Shown piece after piece: positions 35,855 through 47,456 of a stretch of 64,000 nt of DNA. Both the position numbers and the translations under genes were made by a program. Source of the DNA: Hysterangium stoloniferum (Eukaryota > Basidiomycota > Agaricomycetes > Hysterangiales > Hysterangiaceae); NCBI GenBank assembly GCA_015178975.1, contig WHVD01000033.1:372001-436000 (forward strand), read 5' to 3'. The number at the start of each line of letters is the position of its first letter. The stretch's first letter is position 1. The notes beneath the pieces were generated by a model. The model was not told where the DNA came from and did not search any database. It saw nothing but the letters and a program-made list of their open reading frames with translations.

Positions 35855-36384
35855 ACCGAAAAGTTGATGCAACCTCATCAAAGTTGGTGTGCAGCGGTAA
35901 CTTGACTAAAACGTTGTACAGTGATGACGTAATCTCAGGCGACGCGTCTCTATCTAACCAATAAACGCCGGGGCAGGAAAAGAAGGCCCAAGCCAAGAAT
36001 GTCATAAGCTGGGTAGTGTGACCTTCTCCGCTCCGTCGGGTGTGACGTGAAAATATCGGGAAAGTCTCTAAAACCTCCGTCGCTCTTCTCCGAATTTGAG
36101 GCAGGTATATAGGTCTACAGCTTAGACATGAGTATTTCCAGCGTATGATTGAGATATCCCTACCTCGCTAAATCAGCACTGTCTTGAACTAGTCTTCCCA
36201 GTCTTGGCGGCGTGAGGTGGTTGTGTAGAAACTTGCTAAAGGCACCATCGTCTTGTACCAAACGGGTTATTTCCCGGTATATTCCCAGCTTTCCGATCAG
36301 CGAAGCTGTCTTAGCACTGTGAAGAACTTTCATCCCAACCCTTTCCAACCGACTCCACAGTAATACCCGGGGACAATGTCAATA
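35855..36384 (-). pseudogene. Array family unit U10, fragments of exons 2-3
   Basis: Exon 2 (36348-36160; VGMKVLHSAKTASLIGKLGI) with the same 1-bp deletion as U4 at its upstream side (near 36348). Exon 3 part 36005-35863 (MTFLAWAFFSCPGVYWLDRD, NVLVKLPLHTNFDEVA), cut at 35863. The array ends at about 36384, where the CpG-poor region begins. Confidence 0.6.
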
Positions 36385-39300
36385 CACTTGCGCGACACTA
36401 CCTCAGGAAGGTGAACTGCGCGACACTTCCTCATTAGGAAGGTGACTGCTGCAACAATGAAATAACTTTACCTCTGGACGACAGAGGCTCAAAGAAATGT
36501 TAAATACATGTGTGAAATGCTCTATATTTTTATATGCTCTCAAAATGAAAATTATATACAGAAAACTTCTTTATTTGTATTAAAACATTTTATACCTTTA
36601 AGTCTCTTTATAATTCAGCCTGGGTCATTTTCTGAGTATTCTGTAAGACTGCTTCTCAAACAGGTCTTCCTCATGGGGTTTCAGAAGAGCAGAAGAGTAT
36701 TAAACATTGGAGATGAGGGATAATGATAGAGGTAGGGTTAGGGTTTAGGGTTTAGGGTTTAGGATTTCATTCCAGGGCTGGGGAACAAAAAAAATATGGA
36801 CTCTATTTCTTTTGATGATTACTTGCATCCAATACTCATTATTGAAAGCTGGCAGACCCTGCTGCTTTTGAAGCTTGAAACATTTCATGTTCAAGTAATT
36901 CAATACCTTCTTTGTCAACATCTATAGCAGAGAATGGGGGTACCTCACTATACTGTATATGCTACAAGTGCCTCAGTAGGTCTTGAAATAGTTGTGTATG
37001 TTTAGGAATTTTCTCAAAGGGTAGACTATCAGGGGAAAATTGGATGTAGGTCTGTTTCAGGATCAGAAGAATCATTGCATGGACTGCAGGGACTTATTAG
37101 ATCTATTTATTCCTGTTCCTTGTACCAGAGTCTAGATTTCATATGCAGCCAATAATGTATCATGGCAATTTGTATTGAAGAGAGATTTCCAAAAAACAAT
37201 ATGAGATTGTTTTTAAGCTGAGTGGATTCAGCCTTAAACTCTGAAATAGCCTTCCCAGTGTATAGGTAATCCAAAGCAGGACAGTCTTCTCTTCTAACTT
37301 GTTTTGATAGCTTCACCAGCTTGTTAAGCAATGAAAGATGAGGTTTCAGAAGAGTATCAAACATTGGAGATGAGGGATAATGAAGGTAAATTTTGATTTG
37401 GAAACTAACAAGAGATGCTTGTGCAAAGGTTGAGTAGCACGGTTATTTAGCTGTTGAACTCTTGAAATATTTAAAAGACATTTGTAAGAAATTATCCAAA
37501 TCTCAAAACAAGTTCACATAGTGTTCTGATTGAGGTTGCAATGCCATTGAATCTGAACTATATCACATTCACACTGATAAGCAATATGAGACCAAATATG
37601 AATTCATCACAGTGAATGTAGTCATTGATAAAACTCTGAGCTGCTTCCTTATTACCATCACCAGTATGTCCACAGTGACATGAGATTGAAAATAGTGAAG
37701 CATTAGAACTTATCCCAGTAATCTCAGGTATTGAAGATAAGGCAGGCATAGACACAGCTTTTGGAAGTCTTTTGGACTTTGTTTTATGAATGACTACCTG
37801 GCCTTTACTATCAGACTCTATACTTTGAAGGTATCTTTGAGGATGCCTCTATTGGGGATAGAATGCTTCATCATCCTTATCAGATTGGATTGATATATGA
37901 AATTGATTGCTATTCTGTTTCTTGGGTGCGCTAGGTGCATCTGGGGTGGTTTAGGTTTGCTTTGGGGTAGTATGGGGGATGTCTTGTGGTGGTGTGCAGG
38001 TGTGGTCTTTAATCTCCAGCCTACTGGGGTTTGAAGACAAGGGCATTCTCTGGTGGAAATAGAGAAAAGATAGTAGGATTTAGAGTGGCTTGATGCAGTG
38101 TTGCTGAATATGTACAAGAATTTGGTGATTAGCCAAGACTTTTTTGGTATTTTCTGAAACTCTTCCTAAGCTTTATTTCCACCTTGGTGCCATTAGCTGC
38201 TGAGAAGAGGACTGGAACCCAACAATAAAGATGTTGAGAATATACAAATAATACTATAAGCACCTAATCACTCATTCTCCAATAGCCATGGTAGCATCAG
38301 AGACAAATCCATGGACAGTATCATACTGAACAACATCTATGTATGTAGCATTACTTGTGGCTCCATCCAAGAAGTTTTAAGTACAAGGATTGTAGTTGGT
38401 CCAACCTCATGGAGATATCTCTGTGACAGATTTACCTGGACCAGAAATTCCAGGAATCCCAACAGCTAATCATAGTGAGTCCAGATTGGAATGTTCCTGA
38501 AATATTCTGTGGAGCTGAGATTGTTCATTGGCCAAAAAATGGTGTCTATGAGTGGGTCATTGTGAAGATGTGTCCCACAATTATGATCCATAATCCCATT
38601 CCTAGAATAAATATGTGTGGATAATATACATGTTGCATGATGTACTGTACTGTAAATTCCATCCACAGTCACAACCATAGTTTAATTGCTTTTGAATACC
38701 AGCATCTCTGGTCTGAGGTCAAATGAAAATATGTATTACAGTCAGGATTTTGGGAATGTATGATATCCAGACATTTACATTTTGTATGATTTCCATCATC
38801 TAAAGTTGGAGAATTTATATCATGGTATTTATCCCCACCTAGTACTGTGGTTGCCCAGTGTGAAGAGTCAGGTAAAATATCACTCAATATGTGAGCAAGT
38901 TCAACTATTAACAGTGCAAACACTATGTCGATAAGTGAGGGTAAATACAATATATAGGTAGTAATAGTAGTCTAAGTAGTGCAGCACAAGTAATCTTAGA
39001 CCAACCCTAGAGTTGCGATCAAAAGTCATATAATAGAATGAAGTTAATCAGAGTAGATGAGTTGTGGTCAACTGTTGGATGATGAGTATCGAGATGTCAC
39101 AAGGGTCAAATGAGATAAGGCTTTGACTATTTCAGTATGAAGCCTGATAGAGAGTAAAGACTAAAAGTATGTGACATTGAGAGTTGAGATAAAACCCCAG
39201 CCAACACTTGTGTCTGTTTGCAGGTGGTGTAGCTCATGTTTAAGGTGACAAAAAATATAAGAAGATATAAGAAAAATATAGAAAGTATGAGATGAAGTAT

Positions 39301-39801
39301 AATATCAAGGAAATGCCAGCATTAATGTTAGAGATTGTCCCATGTTAACCGTTACCTTCACACCCAGTGAACAGATAACTTATTGAGTGCTTCATATCCA
39401 GAATGTGTAAACTGATATGACCATTCACCATTAGGCCATTCATCCCAGTCTTGAACTTTCCTATTCTCTATTGGTCCAATAGATGATTGTAGAGCCTTGA
39501 GATGGTTCTTAGACACGAAATTGGGAAATGGTAATAATTTCTGTAATTTTGGTAAAGGAACTGAGGGAGTAGGAATGGTAATGTTGGGCTTTGTTAGCTT
39601 GGAAGCAATATCATCAGGAATAGTATGAGATGGGACTTGGGAATTGAATATAGATAGATAGATCTGATTTGGATTTAAAAAATAACCAAAAGGATATCCT
39701 ATCAATAATGAATTAATTATTTTGTATGAAATAATTGAGTATAGCTCATACCTTCTAGGTCATAACCAGGTAACATCCTAGGTGGATAAGGCCCATGATG
39801 G
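36385..39801. other. AT-rich, CpG-poor region with weak ORFs
   Basis: CpG is almost absent compared with 1-36 kb. A direct repeat (GGTTTCAGAAGAG to GAGATGAGGGATAATGA) occurs at about 36676-36725 and 37342-37383. Minus-strand frames at 37364-37107 (85 codons), 38117-37818 (99), 38950-38669 and 38678-38466 (93 and 70, adjacent frames), and 39705-39358 (115) may be remnants of decayed genes or transposons. None shows a motif I recognise. No splice model is proposed. Confidence 0.4.
36732..36764. repeat. Interstitial telomere-like tract
   Basis: GGTTAGGG followed by three GTTTAGG units. It is too short and too internal to be a chromosome end in this assembly. It lies about 350 bp inside the sharp change from the CpG-rich gene array to AT-rich sequence. 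Confidence 0.7.
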
Positions 39802-40104
39802 TACAGTGCCTCAAAAAAACCCTTCTCATGTTTTATACTTCAGATGTATATTCCATGTAACTCAAAGAATAAAAATGCAAGAATATCAAAAGTATTTGTG
39901 AATATGCTCTATCATATCTAGATTGTGGAAGTACAATACCATTACATAATCTCCAAATATGGAAATACTACAAATATTTATATACAAGAGACTCATGAGA
40001 AGGGTTTTTTTGCTGACCACTCTGACCCACAAAACTACTTATATTCAGTACTTGGTATAGCCACCTTTGCCTTCAACACAGCTGCAACCCTCCTAGGCAT
40101 ACTT

Positions 40105-41118
40105 CTAATCAAATTCTGACACCTCTGTATCAATCCTGTTCCACTCCTCCACCCTCTCCCACAACTCCAGTATCCCTTTTGGTTCAACCTCATACTCCCC
40201 TAGCCTCCTCTTGATATGATCCCACAAGTGTTCAATAGGGTTGAGGCCTGGAGATTGTGCTGGCCATGGGAGGACATTGAAATTATTTTGAAACCAAGTC
40301 TGGGCCTTCTTGCAGGTATGTTTGGGGTCATTTTCTTGCTGGAAGATGACATCACCCACAGATTTTTCATAATAGTTGAGGCTGGCTTGAAGGTCCTCCT
40401 CCATAATCTTGAGATAAAGGTCTCCATCCATCCTCCCATCTATCTTGCAAGCATACCCAGGTCCTTCCCACAGTGTGCACCCCCATACCATCACAGATCC
40501 TCCTCCAAACTTCTGAGTCCCCTGAACCAGCCTGTAACTCAAGCCCTGCCCAGCCTTTTTCCAGACCCACTTCCTCCCATCTGACCCCAACCTGTTGATT
40601 TTGGTTTCATCAGACCACACCACCTTCTTCCAGTCCTCCACAGTCCAATGCTGATGTGCTATAGCAAAGTCCATCCTTGCCTTCCTGTGCTTCTTGCTGA
40701 GAAGGGGCTTTTTCTTCTTCATCACAGCCTTCATCCCAAGCATCTTGAGACTATTGCACACAGTTTGGGTAGAGATGGACTGGTTAGTGAGATTCTTAAG
40801 GGCTTTGGTCACATCAACAGCAGTGTCAGCCTGCCCACAGCTGATGAGGCGCTGTGCATAGTGAATGTCAGTAGGGGAAAGCTTTGAGGGATGATCACCA
40901 ATGGACTTTGAGAGATGAGAATGATGCTTAGAGTGAAGCTTAGAGACTGTGGAAATGCTATGACCAGTAGAAGCTGCAATGTGGCTAGCTGAATGGCCAA
41001 CATTGAGCAATGAGAGGATATGATTCTGGCTGGCAAGAGATAAAGTGCACATTTTGGGAATTGGGGCATTGCTGGTTGCTAGAAGCCATATATTTATACT
41101 CCAGTACAACATGCTCAT
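40105..41118 (-). CDS. Tc1/mariner transposase of element 1 (3' end frameshifted)
   Basis: Cut-and-paste transposase acting on the element's TIRs in the nucleus. From the second Met (41052, aligned with the start in element 3) come helix-turn-helix DNA-binding repeats (SASHIAASTGHSISTVSKLH). The DDE_3-type catalytic core follows: WSDETKINRLGSDGR (first D), QQENDPKHT (second D) and SPGLNPIEHLW (E). All three acidic residues are present. The last roughly 30 codons are out of frame: the expected IRSMPRRV block and the GGYTKY-like end lie in other frames from about 40123 to 40060. The protein may be inactive or only C-terminally altered. Confidence 0.85.
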   Translation of the reverse strand: MSMLYWSINIWLLATSNAPIPKMCTLSLASQNHILSLLNVGHSASHIAASTGHSISTVSKLHSKHHSHLSKSIGDHPSKLSPTDIHYAQRLISCGQADTAVDVTKALKNLTNQSISTQTVCNSLKMLGMKAVMKKKKPLLSKKHRKARMDFAIAHQHWTVEDWKKVVWSDETKINRLGSDGRKWVWKKAGQGLSYRLVQGTQKFGGGSVMVWGCTLWEGPGYACKIDGRMDGDLYLKIMEEDLQASLNYYEKSVGDVIFQQENDPKHTCKKAQTWFQNNFNVLPWPAQSPGLNPIEHLWDHIKRRLGEYEVEPKGILELWERVEEWNRIDTEVSEFD

Positions 41119-41381
41119 GTGACATCATGTGACATGGATTTTGTTGATAGGACCCAACTGGAAGTAAAAAAAATCAACAAAGTCACATGACTTTACATAA
41201 GCACTTAAAGTCATCAAACCTGCCAGCAAAAAAACCCTTCTCATGAATCTCTTGTATATAAATATTTGTAGTATTTCCATATTTAGAGATTATGTAATGG
41301 TATTGTACTTCCACAATCTAGATATGATAGAGCATATTAACAAATATCTTTGATATTTTTGCATTTTTATTCTTTGAATTA

Positions 41382-42985
41382 CAGTGAGGGACAAAACCCT
41401 TCCCATGATTTTTAGTTGTGCAAAGATCCTTGAATAACTCAAGAAACATTGTAGATACAGACCTGAACTTTGGGGGTTGGTTAGGTCTATATGTTATCTA
41501 TATGCTCTTGAAATATTATGACATAAGCATTAGTACTTCCCACACTATAAACAAAACACTAATAAAATCACATTGGAAGGGTTTTGTCCCTGGTATAAAA
41601 AGAACACAAATCAAACAATCTAGTACTTTGTATAGCCTCTCTTGGCCTTCAAAATAGCCTCAACCCTTCTAGGAATACTCTCTATCAAGTTCTGACAAGT
41701 AGATAAAGGGATATTCTCCCACTCTGTCTGAACCCCTCTCCCACAACTCATGAATACTCTTGGGTGCCACTTCATACTCTCCCAACCTCCTTTTGAGGTA
41801 ATACCAGAGGTGTTAAATTGGATTAAGGTCAGCAGACTGAGGTGGCCATACCATGACCATAAATCCATTGTCTTTGAAATTAATGGCCTTTATGCTCTTG
41901 TGTTTGGTATCATTGTCCTGCTGAAAGACCACGTCTTCTGTGTTCTTGCTATAATACTCCACAGTTGCTTGAAGTTCATCTTCCAAAATGCTACCATAAA
42001 GATCAGCATCCATTCTCCCATTAATCTTGGTGGAATATCCTGGGCCTTCCTACAACATACAGCTCCACAACATCAGATTTCCTCCCCCAAACCTGACTGT
42101 GCCCTTGACCAGCCTACAACTGGGCCCCTCTCCTGCCCTTTTCCACATCTAATTCCTCCCATATGACCCCAAACAATTGATTTTTGTCTCATCTGACCAA
42201 AGAACCCTCTTCCAATCATCCACAGTCCAGTCCTTATGTGCCAGAGTAAAGTCCATCCTTGTCTTCCTATACCTCTTATTGAGTAAAGCCCTTTTTCTCT
42301 TCACCATAGCCCTCATTTCAGCCTTTTTGAATGCCCTATGAACAGTTCTAACTGAAATAGACTCTCCAGTCATATCTTGAATGGTTTGGTGACCTCAGTG
42401 GCATTTTCAGCCTTTTGAGAAGTGATTTGTTGAATAGAATAATGAATATCTGAGGAGGAAAGCTTCCATAAACAGCCATTAGATGAGTTGGCAAGTGATG
42501 AGCAATGGGTAGAATGAATTCTGGATATAGTGGACAGATCCTGGCCAGTGATTTCAGAGATCTGAGGAGCAGACTTGCCCTTATTGAGAAAAGTGAGAAT
42601 ATGGCTAAGCTGAGGAGGAGTAAGAGCCTTCATGGTGTAGAATGTTGAGCTATGGGGATGTTTTTGGATTGGAAAGTAAATATATGTATATATATATAAT
42701 TTTGACAGGTCAGATGATTTTTATTTGCACTTATTTGAATATAAACAATATGGTTATATGTTAATCATGTGACAGGGACAAAACCCTTCCAATGCAGTTT
42801 AATTAGTATTTTATTTATAGTGTGGGAAATACTGATGCTTATGTAATAATAACTTAATGGTAAATAGACAACATGGATAGACCTAACCACTCCCCAAATC
42901 TTAGGTCTGTAGCTACAGTGGTTCTTGAGTTATTCAAGAATCTTTGCACAACTAAAAATCATTGGAAGGGTTTTGTCCCTCACTG
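41382..42985 (-). mobile_element. Tc1/mariner element 2, nested in element 1
   Basis: 1604 bp, inserted at a TA (41380-41381, duplicated at 42986-42987) inside the right TIR of element 1. TIRs start CAGTGAGGGACAAAACCC and span 41382-41591 and 42775-42985. As in element 1, each TIR carries an inner inverted copy of the outer motif (GGGACAAAACCCTTCC and GGAAGGGTTTTGTCCC). Confidence 0.9.
41620..42633 (-). pseudogene. Broken transposase of element 2
   Basis: Fragments in several frames: N-terminal HTH part 42633-42370 (LTPPQLSHILTFLNKGKSA), middle 42373-42149 (VLWSDETKINCLGSYGRN, with the first catalytic D), 42013-41813 (QQDNDTKHKS, second D; WPPQSADLNPI) and the C-terminal end 41868-41620 (ESIPRRVEAILKAKRGYTKY). 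Between 42149 and 42013 stops replace expected Trp codons (TGG to TAG), in keeping with C-to-T change on the other strand. Confidence 0.85.
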
Positions 42986-43042
42986 TATGTGGAATATACA
43001 TCTGAAGTATAAAACATGAGAAGGGTTTTTTGAGGCACTGTA

Positions 43043-44880
43043 CAGTCCAGCAACTACTATATATTGTGATTTAGTAAAATAAAGAAATTATTAAGAAAAA
43101 CTTGGCATGCCTTTTCCAGGAATAGATATTGTTGGTTCATAGTCTTGGATATTGGAGGTTGTGTGTAATCATTATAATATCAAATGTTTACTAATAAAAG
43201 CAAAATTGCTACAAAAATCCATCTTTAAATAGTGACATATCCTCTGAGAGTATTATATTGCTAACCACCAATCATGAGAAACAATTCTTCATATTACATC
43301 CTAAATAATTTAGAGTCAATTAATAGAACCTATTGTATATAGTTTTCCAATTTATGTAAATACTTGGTAATACTTTTGTTGTTAATTTGTTTTTTAAAAA
43401 CTAAACTGTAGTTATTTCCTGGTAAAATATATGAGATGTCATTGGAAATTTTTCATTCTATGGCCTTCTTTATTAAGTGAAATTACCTATATATTCTGGG
43501 TATGTTGAATCAAGTAGAAATCTGTTCAGATTGACAGATCTATTCTGAAGTAATCCATATGTATTTAGAGGTGCCAATGATATACATATGCATGGAATGG
43601 ACTATCTAAAGGTATCTATTTTTTAAAAGTATTAGTGTTTCAAACTACTAATTTTTTTTATTGTCTACTTGTGTCCGGAAAGATTCTTTAGTTTGTAATG
43701 TATGAGAGAGTTTAAAACTTTTTGAAAGTTTTAAAAACCAAATTATGTTTGAATCACATCTCAGATGTTTAAATGACCTTTAGAGTATATTAGAATTTGG
43801 TATACTTAATAGTTTTCAGATATTCTCCATTGACAATATCAGGCCTGGAATGAAATCCAAATAATTTGTGAAAATGATGGAATAGAAACTATATATGTAA
43901 ATAGTACATCAGAATCAGTTCAAAAAGTATTATGATAATATACCATTAGAGAAATAAGACAGACAATTCCAAAATAAGAGCAATAACTGAATAAATTTCA
44001 GGCAGTCTAGTAAGCAGTTTAAGTAATCCAGTAAGCCAAGAGTTCCAAATCATCCACAGGGATCCAATGTACATATTCACAGATGGTATGTACTTCTGAT
44101 ATGAGATTTTACCAGCAGGGAATTCACCACAAGACAGTATAAGGATTTAAAGCTTATATATATCTCTGGTTGGTATTAAAATGTAAAAAGTAGATAAACA
44201 CTAGACTTACACCTTAGAGTCTAGGGTCTAAGCCACTCACACTGTATAAGTGGAAGAGGTACAAGACTACAGCAAACTAGAATTTTGCAGGTGTAGTTCT
44301 GACTTAATAGTCTTGATCTATCAGCCAAGTACCACCAACTTAATCAAAGAACAAACTATAAAAAGGAAGAAAAAGAGACAGCTATGTAAGAGAAAGGATA
44401 GTACCTTTCCAAAGCAAGAGATTCCCAAAACTGTTACAAAAGTGTGGAATAGCTGGAAAGAAATAATCCTCAATAACACTGGATGAATAGAGAAGCTGAT
44501 AAGAGTGTCACCAAAAAATATAGTGTGGTTTGACTCAGGAATTGCAGAGGCTGACTATCGAGGATTGAACAATTTTCAAACTCTGACATTGAATCTCACT
44601 CTAAGGTGCCACGCACTGCTGTGAGGGGTGCCGTGAAAAGTGGACAATTGCCATGATTATACATTTTAGTTTCAAACTAAAACATAGCTATATTTTGAAT
44701 GGTAATACTCAAAATACCACTTTAAATGATATATTCTCTTAAACAAGGAGCTAATTCACAATTTTAAACATTGAAACCCAGTCTTAAAGTAAATCAGCAG
44801 AGCCCCAGTAGGCAGATTGATATATTATGAAGAATATATACAAACTATATCTATTTTATACTAGTGAAGTACATATTTGA
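43043..44880. other. AT-rich stretch without a recognisable gene
   Basis: Very CpG-poor. One plus-strand frame (44250-44486, 78 codons, Lys-rich) has no recognisable feature. The stretch may contain decayed transposon sequence: the motif CTGGAATGAAATCC at about 43846 is the reverse complement of the one at 36767, just after the telomere-like tract. Confidence 0.35.
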
Positions 44881-44884
44881 GGGT

Positions 44885-46629
44885 ATCCTGAGGTGTTTGC
44901 GGCAGTTGTGGCAGTTGTGACACCCTGTGCAGCACTTTCCCATGGCCCATCCACAAGGGTCCCTCACCTTCCTTGAACCTTATAGGCTCCACTGTAATGA
45001 GGTGACTACTTCTTACACCTTCCACTGAAGGCTCACACAGCATATAACAATGGTTCAGTCAATTGTCACCTCATAGTATAGCATTTCTCAGTATCAGAGT
45101 TGAAAGCAAAATGGCTTTTCTGGTATCGAGAAGTGAGATTGCCATGTACCACATAAATGTCCAGAGCAATGCCCGATGGTTGCTTCCTTCATGTTGGCGC
45201 TGCCAGCCTCAGGCTTTGTCCAGAGAGATTGCAAACTTTCACCAAAGAGAAACCCAGGGCCAGTCATGGCCTAGTCACATTAATGATAAGCAATGTAATT
45301 GCTTCATTCGCCCTCACCATATCCTTGATTGTGACGAATCCATCCAGGTGTGTATTAACACATTGTAAATATAATCTCATCTCAGGCAATACTTACAGCT
45401 AGCCTTATTATTATCTGTCTGTCTGAGTGGAGTGCTTTGCCCCAGGCTCACATGATTGATGTGTGGACATTGCTCTTCAATGTGGTGATGACAAGGTAGA
45501 TCAAGCATTGTGACCCACCCATAGTTTGACCTATTGCAGGTGGGCCCTTTGCAGTGTGTAAAGATTCACCATGCTGGCTATGCTAATACATTCCCCTTTT
45601 CTGCCATCTTTTTGCCCCCTTCAGTGCTGCCAATTCCACTGTGCCCTGTGAGCTCCACATGGGTCGCTGTAACAATCTCTTTGTTCCCACACGATGGCCA
45701 TTCATTGCAGTCCTGCATTTGTCACCACAACCGATCCTTCATTTTCTCTTTTGGCTAATTTGTCAGTCAAGGAATGGACAAGGTACCCTGAGCCTTAACA
45801 TACTTCTGAGCTGATAATCGGTTATTGTCGTCAAAAAATGGGTGGAACATGTGATGCTTGCCACAGCAATACATCATAGTGGCAGTCAGATAACCTCAAG
45901 TGCAGCAGGATAACAAAAGGATTATGACTTGGGAATACCATTTGGATCACTCTTGATGACAATTATACTTTGGTATGCTGGTACTGGACCGAAAATGACA
46001 GCAATCCCTTTCAAAGACAGTGGAAATGGTTGAACCCAGTCTCAGAATGGTTCAGAAACACTCCAAGGATATTTGCTGCCATGAGATGTATATATATAGT
46101 CTTACAATACATTTAATTATTAGTCACAAAACACAAAGTCCTACAAAGCCAAAGGTATCATTGACACAATTCTTGTCAGCAATGATTCCAGAGTTGCAAT
46201 GAGCATAAGAAGTGATTGAATGAGCTTTCAACCCAACTCAAATGATGTAAGTTTATGAATGCCGCCAAAGCAAGCTGAAAAAAAAAGGAAACAGGAAAGA
46301 TATTATCCTCTTCCTTGCTTGCTTTCAATATACCAGTGAAAGGTGTGCCCAACATGCAAAGGAAGGAACAAGGGGTAGAAACTAAATTCCCAAAACATTC
46401 AAGGTTGAACTGGTTCGTTGAGCTGCACATTGTCCCTTAATGTGGAAGGACATAAACAAGAATGGTGAGGGGAGAGAGCTTGAGAGCTGTGGTACATGCA
46501 GATTCCAGGCCAGACGATCCAGCTATTAGTTTGGTATAACCGCAATTATTCCATTGAGAGCCAACACCCGTGGTCAACATGGTCTCTGAGTGAGTTTCGA
46601 GTGTATTCAATGATTGAGGTTTCCCTACC
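44885..46629 (-). pseudogene. CpG-decayed relic of the array family
   Basis: Module c (45030-44920), b (about 45370-45240), a (about 45500-45395, with a GTAAGTATTG donor), block z (45760-45540), 3' flank (45830-46200), subfamily III exon 5-like block (46200-46580), then intron 2/exon 2 junction to 46629. Compared with 21-22 kb, CpG sites are mostly TpG or CpA here (for example GATGCGTGG became GATGTGTGG; GCGACGATG became TGTGGTGATG). Exons 3-4 are deleted. Confidence 0.7.
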
Positions 46630-47349
46630 TGTTAAGAACTGGAAACTGACTAATGTCGGTGGCCGACAGGGACCGATCGGAAGGACTTGGCTTCAGCTTA
46701 TGGGCTGTGCCCTCGCAAATATCCGTAGGATGTCCTTAAATTTCGGGCGGGCGAAGACTAGTCCTAGTGAGTACCTTTCAGCGTGATACCGATCGGAATC
46801 GAAGGACAAGTCGGGCGTCGGGCCAAGGGGTCGGGGCCGGAGTGGGCGAGCGCACGCGAAGGCGGATGGGGGAAGTCTTAGTATGAGACTGATACAGGTG
46901 TATGAGGGTATTCTGAGTCGATATTCTGATTGCCTAGTAACTACAATTACAGCGAGTTCATATACAAGTAACAGGCGTCTAGAAAATACTAATGGGGAGG
47001 AGGGCGGAAAACGGCATTAACATTAAGCTTGACTAGGAACAGGAAGTTTATGATTAGTTCGGAGGCCGATGATAACCGAGAATGGAAATTACGATAAGAG
47101 GAAATAGTTCGAGGACTACAAATATAGATAGACATACGTGGAACATAAGATGAGACGGATCAACATGATGAAAGGGACATATCAAAGCATAACCAGACAG
47201 AAAGGCGTAGTCGGGTTTGATTGACCGGAGAGCATACGTCAGCGTCGGGAAACCGACGGCTTGCGAAGGGTTGTATTGTCGAAGATGTATAACGAGGGTA
47301 TTCCATCGGGGACCGTCGGCCTGCGAAGGGTTGCGACACAGTCGTAACA
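46630..47349 (-). mobile_element. Solo LTR of an element A-type retrotransposon (inverted)
   Basis: 720 bp, reverse complement of the LTR at 47457-48197 (TGTTACGACTGTG terminus on the right side, GTTAAGAACTG on the left). Flanked by CTACC on both sides (46625-46629 and 47350-47354). The empty site in other units is the exon 2/intron 2 border CCCTACCTCGCTAAATC. It retains more CpG than the surrounding relic. Confidence 0.9.
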
Positions 47350-47456
47350 CTACCCCACTAAATCAGCACTGTCTTGAACTAGTCTTCCCAGTTTTGGCAA
47401 CATAAGATGCTTTTGTAGAAACTTGCCAAAGGCACCATCATCTCATACCAAATGGG
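47350..47456 (-). pseudogene. Remaining exon 2 fragment of the relic
   Basis: The 3' end of family exon 2 (CAGCACTGTCTTGAACTAGT, then the KFLHKH-coding part), lying between the solo LTR and the 5' LTR of element A. The 5' part of exon 2 is not found beyond element A. Confidence 0.8.

Larger units (their letters stand above)
39804..43040 (-). mobile_element. Tc1/mariner element 1 (interrupted by element 2)
   Basis: TA on both sides (39802-39803, 43041-43042). Terminal inverted repeats start CAGTGCCTCAAAAAAACCC. The left one runs 39804-40012; the right one is split into 41225-41379 and 42988-43040 by element 2. Each TIR ends inside with an inverted copy of its outer motif (outer AAAACCCTTCTCATG, inner CATGAGAAGGGTTTT). 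Removing element 2 and its TA leaves about 1.63 kb, standard for this superfamily. The transposase is on the minus strand. Confidence 0.9.

Noticed and set aside
36732..36764. True chromosome end
   Set aside because: Only about four units, with ordinary sequence on both sides.
40216..40887. Plus-strand ORFs of up to 122 codons in element 1
   Set aside because: Shadows of the transposase on the other strand.
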